From contig JAGOIO010000098.1 of the NCBI GenBank assembly GCA_017995595.1, positions 1 through 5,702 of the forward strand: a DNA stretch of 5,702 nt, written 5' to 3'. Shown piece after piece: positions 1-5,636 of the stretch (position 1 is its first letter; each line of letters starts with the position of its first letter). The position numbers and the translations under genes were made by a program. The stretch is from a bacterium (lineage in GTDB: Bacteria > Cyanobacteriota > Vampirovibrionia > Gastranaerophilales > Gastranaerophilaceae). Below the pieces are notes generated by a model that was not told the DNA's origin, searched no databases, and saw only the letters and a list, made by a program, of their open reading frames with translations.

Positions 1-94
1 CTGACAACTGCTCCACTGTATAAATCCTCTAAATAATTTATTTTGCTATTTCCATGCCGGAAGCGTTACAAAACTTAAAACATATATATTTCAA

Positions 95-505
95 TTAATC
101 TTTTATTTGAAAAACGCATTTTGTACAATTTGCTTTCGGGTGCAACATTAAATTATCTTCTAAATCGTACATTTTCGCAATTCTTGTAACAAGCGGAGAA
201 CCGCATTTTGGACATTTTAAATTTTCTTCTCCATTCAAAATCCTTTGCTTGAGGTCATCAACGACAGAATCCTCAACAAAATGACAATCGAAAACTTTTT
301 CAAGAGCTTTTATCTCTTTTGGCGAGCATTTCAAACCTTTTGCCAAATTTTGTCTTATTGTAACGGGTAAAAATAATTCTTCACCTGCTTCAATTTTTTC
401 AAGCATATCTTGGTCAACATGGCATTTTTGAGATAACCCGCCTGTTGTAAGCCCGAGTTTTTCTCGTTTTTGTTGAACAAATTGTGCTAAAGTTTTATTT
501 TCCAT
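95..505 (-). CDS. XRE-type helix-turn-helix protein with C-terminal zinc ribbon
   Basis: Encodes 136 residues. Residues 5-60 read as an XRE/Cro-like helix-turn-helix: an opening helix (LAQFVQQKREKLGLT), the turn and recognition helices around GGLSQKCHVDQDMLEKIEAG, then a closing helix ending near LAKGLKC. Residues 98-101 (CPKC) and 127-130 (CTKC) form two CxxC knuckles 25 residues apart, a likely structural zinc ribbon. The protein is probably a cytoplasmic DNA-binding regulator; its target is unknown and it could be autoregulatory. There is no signal peptide or membrane segment. The ATG at 503-505 has no Shine-Dalgarno sequence; it is preceded by a run of T and a consensus -10 box placed so that transcription should begin at or next to the A of ATG. 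A terminator separates it from the upstream peptidase gene, so it is probably monocistronic. The domain architecture is clear, the biological role is not. Confidence 0.85.
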   Translation of the reverse strand: MENKTLAQFVQQKREKLGLTTGGLSQKCHVDQDMLEKIEAGEELFLPVTIRQNLAKGLKCSPKEIKALEKVFDCHFVEDSVVDDLKQRILNGEENLKCPKCGSPLVTRIAKMYDLEDNLMLHPKANCTKCVFQIKD

Positions 506-511
506 AAAAAA

Positions 512-522
512 ATTATACTATA
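512..522 (-). promoter_or_regulatory. -10 promoter element of the HTH/zinc-ribbon gene (leaderless)
   Basis: On the minus strand the sequence reads TATAGTATAAT, ending in a perfect TATAAT at 517-512. Six bases separate it from the ATG at 505-503, so a start site about 7 bases downstream falls on the start codon itself. No good -35 box is visible at the usual spacing. The same 13-base core, TTTATAGTATAAT, recurs upstream of the MlaA-hydrolase gene. Promoter identity is inferred from sequence only. Confidence 0.55.
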
Positions 523-567
523 AAAATGAGACCACTACATTTTTTAAAACCGAAGATTTTTATATAC

Positions 568-604
568 AAAAAGAGGATTAATAATTAAATTATCAATCCT
601 CTTT
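568..604 (-). terminator. Rho-independent terminator of the M49-like peptidase gene
   Basis: A 10-bp stem (AAAGAGGATT at 570-579 with AATCCTCTTT at 595-604) continues, after one mismatch, into a second inverted repeat (ATAATT at 581-586, AATTAT at 588-593). Read on the minus strand, the stem ends in CCTC followed by five T. It lies 21 bases past the stop codon of the gene at 626-2536 and upstream of the HTH gene, so it should end the peptidase transcript and insulate the HTH gene. Confidence 0.8.
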
Positions 605-625
605 CAAACTAAATGTATTTATGGC

Positions 626-2536
626 TTACGCTCTTAGTAAAGCTTTTGCCAATTTTTCTTCTAATTGACCGTTTAAAGTCTTGTTTAGCTTTCTTAATTT
701 TGTTGCAATAAGTTCCAATTTATCTGTCCAAACGAAATTATCTTTTACGTATTTTTCACCTTTTGAAAAGTCTTTTGACATTTGAACCGAAATAATTTCT
801 TCCAGCATTTTCTTTGAAGCAGGGATAAATTTGTCATAATTTATATGAATAATACCTGCCTTATCAACGTCAACCGCACCTTCATTAATCAAATGATTCA
901 TTTGCATAACTGTTCTTACTCGGTGAGCTTGAGTTAATTTTGGTTTTGCTTTCAAGAAATTATCAGCAACAAAGGTTGTAATAATTTGTTTCTTTTGTTT
1001 TGCAGTGTACATACCAAGTTCTTCAAGCTTATCAAGCATTGACAAACTTGTCATATCTGCTTTATTTTCTTCAATAATACTTCTATATTTACCAAGAGCC
1101 TCTGTACCTTCAGATGGTCCAAGAGAGTGTGCATTTTCGTGTCCTATTGTAAACCAGTGGTCAGCTTCATTTTCATAATACTTATGTAAATCTTTATCCA
1201 AAATTGCATCAAGTGTCTTTTGAAGCTTTTTATGGTCAGAAATTGCTCTGATTTGTCTATGATAAACATTTCTTCTTCCGCCACCTATTGAGAAAGACAA
1301 TTTATCATCGTTTGGCAAGTTTTCTGCAAGAGTTACACCTGCTCTATAAGCTCCGACATCACCTTTTAGTGCAACTATATCTACATCTACCATTGTTTGT
1401 TTTGATTCAGCTTTTGCATCTGCTGAAATATTTTGTTTATATTTATCTGAAAATGGCATTTCTTTTGCCAATGCAGGTAAATATTTTTTAATTTGTAAAA
1501 GTCTTTCTGTTCCTTCTTTATTGATTATACCGACTCTCATTCCAAGCATGTCTTTTGGAACTGCTGAAATTTTTGCATCACTTAGCATTTTTGCTAATTC
1601 TTTGTCTTCTACAACTGTTCCTGTAATTTCGTCGGTATAATTTTCTCTTGTTATTGAAAATTCTAATGGTGTATCTTGTAATGTTGCCCATTTTTTATCT
1701 GCATAAGCATCTGCCATTGGACTATTTTCTTTTAATGCTTTTGATTGTAGCATCAAGTATTCATTAAAATCCTTATTTGTTGAAGTCTTTGCAGCTTTTT
1801 CTAACTCGTTTGCCGCTGCGGTAAATTCTTTTTTATAAGCTTGAGTATAATCTACAGCTTTTAGTTCTTTGCCATCTCTTTCAACAACTGAACGTTGATT
1901 TAAAATAGCTTTTACTTCGTCTGTTTTGCCTTCTTTCAACATATTTTTCAATATTGAGTGAAATTCTTCTACTTTTAAATCTGCAGGATAAATACCATTT
2001 CCAGGTCTTCCTTTACCGCCTTTTAAAAGTGAAAATTTAACTGCATTGTTATCTATTGCATTTATACCCTTTTGTGCTTTAAAAAGCTTCATTGTAAGCT
2101 TTGCATCTTCATTTCCTTTTTTTATTTCAGATTTTAAATAATCTCTAAAAGGTATATTTCTTGAATCGTCCATTTTTAAATATGCTTCTTCCAAGATATA
2201 TGAAGCTTTTACAAGGTGTTTCAAGGCCTCCTTGTCGCCTGTTGCCAAATTTGCATATTCAGGAGCATCTGTAGTCAACATCTTTTTTGTTGCAAGATAT
2301 GCTTTTCCTGTACGTTTTTTTAACTCTTCTGTACTTAAACCAATTTCCATTTTAGGATTTTCCCCCGTAAAACTAACTCTGCTAACGCATGCCATTGAAT
2401 TTAATTGATTCATTATCGTATCTTTTTCGCTTGCGTTTCCTGCATATATATTAGCACTATTATTTTGTTTTTGCACACCTTGAGACATATTTACATTTTT
2501 TGCATTACTTAACCCTAATCCGTAAACTTTTAACAT
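626..2536 (-). CDS. M49-like (dipeptidyl peptidase III-related) zinc metallopeptidase
   Basis: Encodes 636 residues. HENAH at 466-470 is a HExxH zinc motif: H466 and H470 as ligands, E467 as catalytic base. EENKAD at 489-494 supplies the expected third ligand, by analogy with EECRAE of dipeptidyl peptidase III probably E490. Other stretches fit bacterial M49-like proteins as I remember them: PEYANLATGDKEAL (92-105), GNGIYPADLKVEEF (179-192), ENLPND (405-410) with GGGRRNVYH just after, and the segment after the zinc site (AHRVRTVMQMNHLINEGA, 537-554). The likely role is metal-dependent peptide hydrolysis. No signal peptide or membrane helix is seen, so it is probably cytoplasmic. The first 65 residues are polar, Asn-rich and probably disordered, and carry VSFTG at 54-58. 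The ATG at 2536 is supported by an AAAGGAGA ribosome binding site 5 bases upstream. The spacing between HExxH and the Glu motif is much shorter than in eukaryotic DPP III. The family call is good; the substrate is unknown. Confidence 0.8.
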   Translation of the reverse strand: MLKVYGLGLSNAKNVNMSQGVQKQNNSANIYAGNASEKDTIMNQLNSMACVSRVSFTGENPKMEIGLSTEELKKRTGKAYLATKKMLTTDAPEYANLATGDKEALKHLVKASYILEEAYLKMDDSRNIPFRDYLKSEIKKGNEDAKLTMKLFKAQKGINAIDNNAVKFSLLKGGKGRPGNGIYPADLKVEEFHSILKNMLKEGKTDEVKAILNQRSVVERDGKELKAVDYTQAYKKEFTAAANELEKAAKTSTNKDFNEYLMLQSKALKENSPMADAYADKKWATLQDTPLEFSITRENYTDEITGTVVEDKELAKMLSDAKISAVPKDMLGMRVGIINKEGTERLLQIKKYLPALAKEMPFSDKYKQNISADAKAESKQTMVDVDIVALKGDVGAYRAGVTLAENLPNDDKLSFSIGGGRRNVYHRQIRAISDHKKLQKTLDAILDKDLHKYYENEADHWFTIGHENAHSLGPSEGTEALGKYRSIIEENKADMTSLSMLDKLEELGMYTAKQKKQIITTFVADNFLKAKPKLTQAHRVRTVMQMNHLINEGAVDVDKAGIIHINYDKFIPASKKMLEEIISVQMSKDFSKGEKYVKDNFVWTDKLELIATKLRKLNKTLNGQLEEKLAKALLRA

Positions 2537-2540
2537 TATT

Positions 2541-2548
2541 TCTCCTTT
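2541..2548 (-). promoter_or_regulatory. Ribosome binding site of the M49-like peptidase
   Basis: AAAGGAGA on the minus strand, with GGAG ending 5 bases before the ATG at 2536-2534. It fixes the start and shows that canonical Shine-Dalgarno initiation is used here, in contrast to the HTH gene. Confidence 0.8.
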
Positions 2549-2573
2549 ATTACGTCTGTTATTTTTGTTTCTA

Positions 2574-2582
2574 ATTATAACA
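2574..2582 (-). promoter_or_regulatory. Extended -10 promoter of the M49-like peptidase gene
   Basis: The minus strand reads TGTTATAAT: a perfect TATAAT (2579-2574) preceded by TG at the extended -10 position. A start near 2567 gives a leader of about 30 bases containing the AAAGGAGA site. No strong -35 box is visible. That zone is instead occupied by the inverted repeat at 2586-2602. Confidence 0.55.
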
Positions 2583-2585
2583 ACA

Positions 2586-2602
2586 AGTGTTTTAAAAACA
2601 CT
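2586..2602. repeat. Perfect 17-bp inverted repeat, possible operator
   Basis: AGTGTTTT, a single central A, then AAAACACT: two perfectly complementary 8-base arms. It ends four bases upstream of the extended -10 element of the peptidase gene, so a protein bound here would overlap the -35 region. It could also be a weak AU-rich hairpin at the end of the MlaA-hydrolase transcript, but the T-run after it is broken (TGTTGTTAT), so I favour an operator. No regulator is identified. Confidence 0.4.
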
Positions 2603-2633
2603 AAAAAATTATTTTGCTATTTTTGTAGTAAAA
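2603..2633 (-). terminator. Weak AT-rich terminator candidate after the MlaA-hydrolase gene
   Basis: On the minus strand, TTTTACTA (2633-2626) can pair with TAGCAAAA (2619-2612) with one A-C mismatch around a 6-base loop. It is followed closely by six T (2608-2603). The stem has only one G-C pair, so termination may be partial and some readthrough into the peptidase gene is possible. Confidence 0.3.
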
Positions 2634-2647
2634 CTTTACAATGCTTT

Positions 2648-4642
2648 TTAATCTAATGTTTTCAACTCTTCTAATTTTTTTGCAAATCTTTCTAAGAACT
2701 CTGTTCTGTATAAATATCCGAGGTGAGAACCGTTACTAAATATAACTGTTTTGTCTCCTGTTGTATCTTTTAACCATTGTAATTGTTCTTTTGTTGCAAA
2801 CATATCATCAGCGGTGTGGAAAATTATATAATTTTTATTATTTTTCAAAAAATCTTCTATTGCATACAAGCTTGCATCATGTTCCAAGTCATCAACAGAT
2901 TTATTTTGTGTCGGAAGAAGATATTGCATTGCATAATCGTTATAATTTATATCATCAACTTTTTTATAAATATCATCTTTTGATATATTTTTGCGTTCTA
3001 TTGCAAAAATTATGTCAGAAAGTTTTTGTCTCAAAGAATAACCTGTTGCAATTTGAGCTTCTCTTTGTGTAAACGGTAATTTTTCATCATTTTCAAACGT
3101 TCCGTTCTCAGATTGAGCAACAACATTCAAAACTTTTTGAGTAATAACGGCAACTTCATCTTTTTGATTAACATCTGATTGTTTATTTGCTTCAGCTATT
3201 TTATCAATTTGTTGCATTGCGAAAAAGGCATCAATCGGTGGATTTACAGCTATATATTCTGAAATTCCAAGCTTATGATCTTGCTCTTCCAACGCTCCGA
3301 CAAAAAGTGTTTCTATTCCGCCAAATGATGTTCCTGCAAGTATTTTCTTATTAAATTTATGTCTTTGTTTTTTTTCTAATTTTGTAATTATCTGTGAAGT
3401 AACTTCTCTCAAATATTTTGCATCATTCATCGGCAATCCCGGTCTAAAATCTTTTGGCATACTTTCCACAAATTCCCAATTAAAAGCACTGCTTAAAATT
3501 ACAACAGAATATCCTCTGTCATACATCATTTTGCCTTGCTCAAAACCTTGTGCTGCCCAAATACTTTCTCCAACGGGAGGATAGATTATTGCAAGCGGTG
3601 CTTTTTTATTCTTTTGCAATACATATTTAAACTTATATTTTTCCCTATCTTTATACGGTCTTACTGTAGAAATCTTCAACTTCTTTATAAAAGTTTTATT
3701 CCAGATTGACAAATCTGACCAAATAGTTTTTTCTGTTTTCTTATTATCAAAAACCAATGTTCTTACAGAATCAGTGTATGCACCTTGAGCATGATAATCG
3801 TCTAATGTAACGTCTGGTTTTACTGCTTGAATTGGAGTGTAATTCACATTAATTAAATCTTTTTGTTCTTCAACTTTTTTATTAAATAAAGATTGTCTAT
3901 CCAAATTTGAAATCTTCAAATACGAATCTAACCCGAAAAGTTGCCTTGAAACCTCGTATGGATCAGCATAAGTATCTGCTAAAACTGTTATTGGTTGAAT
4001 TATTGTTGATGTGTTCAAGATTGAAACTGCTGTTGATATTAATGAACCCCAACCAAAAAGATATGAAGTTGGTTGCATTGGTTTATTTAAAACATATCCG
4101 CCAAATTCTCTCAAATTTTTCCCTTGTGCCAAAAAAGGTAGAACCAAATATGGACCTGAATGAACGTTCCATTTTGCTAAAACTTGTCCCATATCTTCGT
4201 CTCGTTTTTCTATATGTTTTTTTGTTGTCGCAACGTCCCAAAGTCCGCCTACACCCATCGTTAAGTTTATAAAAAATCTTTTTGTTTCTATTTTTGCAGA
4301 TTCTGTATCTTTTTCTAACAAACTACTTATTAATCTACAAGGATAATTTATATTTGTATATGCATTATCTATTCCTGTAATCACTGCCTGTGGCATTACT
4401 GATGCCCAAACTACACACATCGGTCTTAGTAAATATCTATTTAATTCAAGATTAAACTTGAACATTTTTCGATTAAAGCCTTCCCACTTATCATAACCTG
4501 TTAATAAATCTGCGTAATTTACATATTTCCCGTTATAAACACCTTTTGTAACTTTTTCCTTATGCTTTTTGGCTATTGCACAATTGACGTTCATAAACAT
4601 CATCATTATTAACAATAGTGTTGATATTATCTTCTTTTTCAT
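2648..4642 (-). CDS. MlaA/VacJ-like domain fused to an alpha/beta hydrolase, exported
   Basis: From the ATG at 4642 this is 664 residues. Residues 1-24 are a Sec signal peptide: MKKK, a Leu/Ile/Met core, then AIA before KKHK, a good signal peptidase I site. Residues 48 to about 250 match MlaA/VacJ, which removes phospholipid from the outer leaflet of the outer membrane: WEGFNR (53-58), RYLLRP, GVGGLWDVAT (130-139), GPYLVLPF (163-170). Residues about 345-664 form an alpha/beta hydrolase: oxyanion-type turn near PPVGES, nucleophile Ser439 in GTSFGG (437-442), NPPID (467-471), a probable lid (about 472-600), acid Asp612 or Asp613 in HTADDMF, and His640 in GSHLGY. MlaA alone is usually about 250 residues, so the hydrolase is an added module. 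The inferred job is periplasmic or outer-membrane lipid extraction with ester hydrolysis; the substrate is unknown. A TTG at 4669 after AAAGG would add nine polar residues before the signal peptide. I prefer the ATG because MKKKIIS is a normal signal-peptide start, though its GGAAAG ribosome site is close and weak. Confidence 0.85.
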   Translation of the reverse strand: MKKKIISTLLLIMMMFMNVNCAIAKKHKEKVTKGVYNGKYVNYADLLTGYDKWEGFNRKMFKFNLELNRYLLRPMCVVWASVMPQAVITGIDNAYTNINYPCRLISSLLEKDTESAKIETKRFFINLTMGVGGLWDVATTKKHIEKRDEDMGQVLAKWNVHSGPYLVLPFLAQGKNLREFGGYVLNKPMQPTSYLFGWGSLISTAVSILNTSTIIQPITVLADTYADPYEVSRQLFGLDSYLKISNLDRQSLFNKKVEEQKDLINVNYTPIQAVKPDVTLDDYHAQGAYTDSVRTLVFDNKKTEKTIWSDLSIWNKTFIKKLKISTVRPYKDREKYKFKYVLQKNKKAPLAIIYPPVGESIWAAQGFEQGKMMYDRGYSVVILSSAFNWEFVESMPKDFRPGLPMNDAKYLREVTSQIITKLEKKQRHKFNKKILAGTSFGGIETLFVGALEEQDHKLGISEYIAVNPPIDAFFAMQQIDKIAEANKQSDVNQKDEVAVITQKVLNVVAQSENGTFENDEKLPFTQREAQIATGYSLRQKLSDIIFAIERKNISKDDIYKKVDDINYNDYAMQYLLPTQNKSVDDLEHDASLYAIEDFLKNNKNYIIFHTADDMFATKEQLQWLKDTTGDKTVIFSNGSHLGYLYRTEFLERFAKKLEELKTLD

Positions 4643-4655
4643 CTTTCCAAATACA

Positions 4656-4671
4656 GTTTGATTTACCAAAC
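4656..4671 (-). repeat. Small hairpin in the MlaA-hydrolase translation initiation region
   Basis: On the minus strand, GTTTG (4671-4667), loop GTAAAT and CAAAC (4660-4656) form a perfect 5-bp stem. It lies between an AAAGG sequence (4678-4674) and the ATG at 4642, and it buries the alternative TTG codon at 4669-4667. It might influence start choice; at this size it could also be chance. Confidence 0.3.
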
Positions 4672-4711
4672 AGCCTTTCTAAGTTTCTTGTTTTTAATTT
4701 TTTCGTTGAAA

Positions 4712-4729
4712 AATTTGCACAGTCAAATT
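4712..4729. repeat. Dyad AATTTG-N6-CAAATT in the MlaA-hydrolase leader
   Basis: Perfect 6-base arms at 4712-4717 and 4724-4729 with the spacer CACAGT. It sits between the -10 candidate (4765-4775) and the coding start of the MlaA-hydrolase gene, so it is either an operator half-site pair or a leader hairpin. The minus strand also contains TTGACT here, a -35-like hexamer, but no matching -10 box follows at a proper distance. Confidence 0.3.
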
Positions 4730-4764
4730 AGTTTAGGTTTTTCGTTATGCAGAATTTGTTTAAC

Positions 4765-4775
4765 ATTATACTATA
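4765..4775 (-). promoter_or_regulatory. -10 promoter element of the MlaA-hydrolase gene
   Basis: The minus strand reads TATAGTATAAT, identical over 11 bases (13 with the preceding TT) to the element before the HTH gene, with a perfect TATAAT at 4770-4765. A start near 4758 would leave a leader of about 115 bases before the ATG at 4642, unusually long compared with the other genes here. The -35 zone overlaps the -35 box of the divergent pdxJ promoter. Confidence 0.5.
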
Positions 4776-4787
4776 AATTTTTTAAAT

Positions 4788-4816
4788 TTAACATTAATTC
4801 GTTTTTGTTATAAAAT
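4788..4816 (+). promoter_or_regulatory. pdxJ promoter
   Basis: TTAACA (4788-4793, five of six matches to TTGACA), a 17-base spacer and TAAAAT (4811-4816, five of six). A start near 4823 gives a leader of about 27 bases. A second perfect TATAAT at 4822-4827 could serve a shorter transcript but lacks a good -35. The promoter is back-to-back with that of the MlaA-hydrolase gene, about 20 bases away. Confidence 0.5.
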
Positions 4817-4839
4817 ACTCCTATAATTAGGATAATATT

Positions 4840-4843
4840 GGAG
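4840..4843 (+). promoter_or_regulatory. Ribosome binding site that decides the pdxJ start
   Basis: GGAG, six bases before the ATG at 4850. An in-frame TTG at 4838 would add four residues (MEIK), but it overlaps this GGAG and has no site of its own upstream, so the ATG is chosen. Confidence 0.8.
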
Positions 4844-4849
4844 ATAAAA

Positions 4850-5560
4850 ATGTTACTAGGTGTAAATATAGACCATATCGCAACTTTAAGGAATGCTCGT
4901 GGAGGAAATGAACCTGATGTTATAAAAGGTGCTTTACTTTGTGAAAGTCTCGGAGTTTCAGGAATTACAACACATTTGAGAGAAGACCGCAGACATATTA
5001 AAGATGCCGACGTTTTTGCTCTAAAAAAAGTCCTTAAAACCAGATTAAATCTCGAAATGGCTATGACAGAAGAAATTCAAGCAATTGCTCTTGACCTTAA
5101 ACCATCTGCTTGCTGTATTGTTCCTGAAAAAAGACAAGAAGTTACAACCGAAGGCGGTCTTGATGTTGCAGGACAACTCGACAGAGCTATAAATTTCGTT
5201 AAGCCTTTAAATGATGCCGGTATCGTTGTCAGTCTTTTTATTGACCCTGATTTCGCTCAAATTGAAGCTGCTAAAAAAACAAATGCTCCTTTTATTGAAC
5301 TTCATACCGGAGCTTTTTCCAACGCTTTTGGTACGGAAAAAGAAGAAGAAGAATTTTTAAAACTTAAAAATGCTGCTATTTACGCTCAAAGCCTTGGGTT
5401 GAAAGTTAATGCAGGACACGGACTTACTTATGAAAATGTCCACAGAATGCACGAAATTCCTAATCTTATTGAACTTAATATTGGTCATAATATTATCGCA
5501 AAAGCTATTTTTACAGGACTTAAATCCGCTGTACTTGAAATGAAAGAACTTATAAAATAA
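4850..5560 (+). CDS. pdxJ: Pyridoxine 5'-phosphate synthase PdxJ
   Basis: Encodes 236 residues, close to the usual PdxJ length of about 240. PdxJ is the cytoplasmic TIM-barrel enzyme that condenses 3-amino-2-oxopropyl phosphate (made via PdxA) with 1-deoxy-D-xylulose 5-phosphate to give pyridoxine 5'-phosphate, in the DXP-dependent route to vitamin B6. The match to E. coli PdxJ, as I recall it, is continuous with a constant offset of three residues: GVNIDHIATLRNARG (4-18), HLREDRRHI (42-50), LNLEMA (66-71), VPEKRQEVTTEGGLDVAGQ (91-109), HTG (152-154), GLKVNAGHGLTY (183-194), ELNIGH (208-213). The active-site positions are all kept: Asn6, Asp8, His9, Arg17, His42, Arg44, His49, Glu69, Thr99, His190 and His213. 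It is transcribed divergently from the MlaA-hydrolase gene and ends at a strong terminator, so it is probably monocistronic. No other B6 gene is in the window. Confidence 0.98.
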   Translation: MLLGVNIDHIATLRNARGGNEPDVIKGALLCESLGVSGITTHLREDRRHIKDADVFALKKVLKTRLNLEMAMTEEIQAIALDLKPSACCIVPEKRQEVTTEGGLDVAGQLDRAINFVKPLNDAGIVVSLFIDPDFAQIEAAKKTNAPFIELHTGAFSNAFGTEKEEEEFLKLKNAAIYAQSLGLKVNAGHGLTYENVHRMHEIPNLIELNIGHNIIAKAIFTGLKSAVLEMKELIK

Positions 5561-5577
5561 ACATTTTATTTAATTAT

Positions 5578-5615
5578 AAAAAAAGCGGACTGAAAAATTT
5601 TCAGTCCGCTTTTTT
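5578..5615. terminator. Bidirectional Rho-independent terminator
   Basis: AGCGGACTGAAAA (5584-5596) and TTTTCAGTCCGCT (5598-5610) are perfectly complementary. The realistic stem is about nine or ten base pairs with a small A/T loop. It is flanked by seven A on the left and six T on the right, so it works in both directions. It lies 17 bases after the pdxJ stop and 21 bases past the stop of the convergent minus-strand gene. Confidence 0.93.
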
Positions 5616-5636
5616 ACTTTTATATTTTAATTATTT

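Noticed and set aside
1..30. Possible tRNA 5' end on the minus strand (TGGAGCAGTTG resembles an initiator tRNA D-arm)
   Set aside because: The seven bases before it are AT-rich and unlike an acceptor stem, and the rest would lie outside the window, so no cloverleaf can be tested.
1288..1491. Plus-strand open frame of 67 codons inside the peptidase gene
   Set aside because: Antisense shadow of a well-supported gene; Leu/His-rich composition is what the opposite strand of Lys/Asp-rich coding DNA gives, and no ribosome site or family is seen.
2761..3072. Plus-strand open frames of 103 and 66 codons opposite the hydrolase domain
   Set aside because: They lie entirely opposite conserved hydrolase sequence, are Ile/Leu/Phe-rich low-complexity translations, and overlap each other in different frames.
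3907..4272. Plus-strand open frame of 121 codons opposite the MlaA domain
   Set aside because: Runs antisense to conserved MlaA motifs, has no recognisable domain and no upstream ribosome site or promoter.
626..4642. Peptidase and MlaA-hydrolase genes as one operon
   Set aside because: They are separated by 111 bases containing an extended -10 promoter, an inverted repeat and a weak terminator candidate; readthrough cannot be excluded but separate transcription is simpler.
4721..4727. TTGACT on the minus strand as a -35 box for the MlaA-hydrolase gene
   Set aside because: The expected -10 position holds a run of A with no TATAAT-like hexamer at 15-19 bases.
4838..4849. Four-residue N-terminal extension of PdxJ from a TTG start
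   Set aside because: The TTG overlaps the GGAG site that serves the ATG at 4850, and PdxJ family length and N-terminus fit the ATG.
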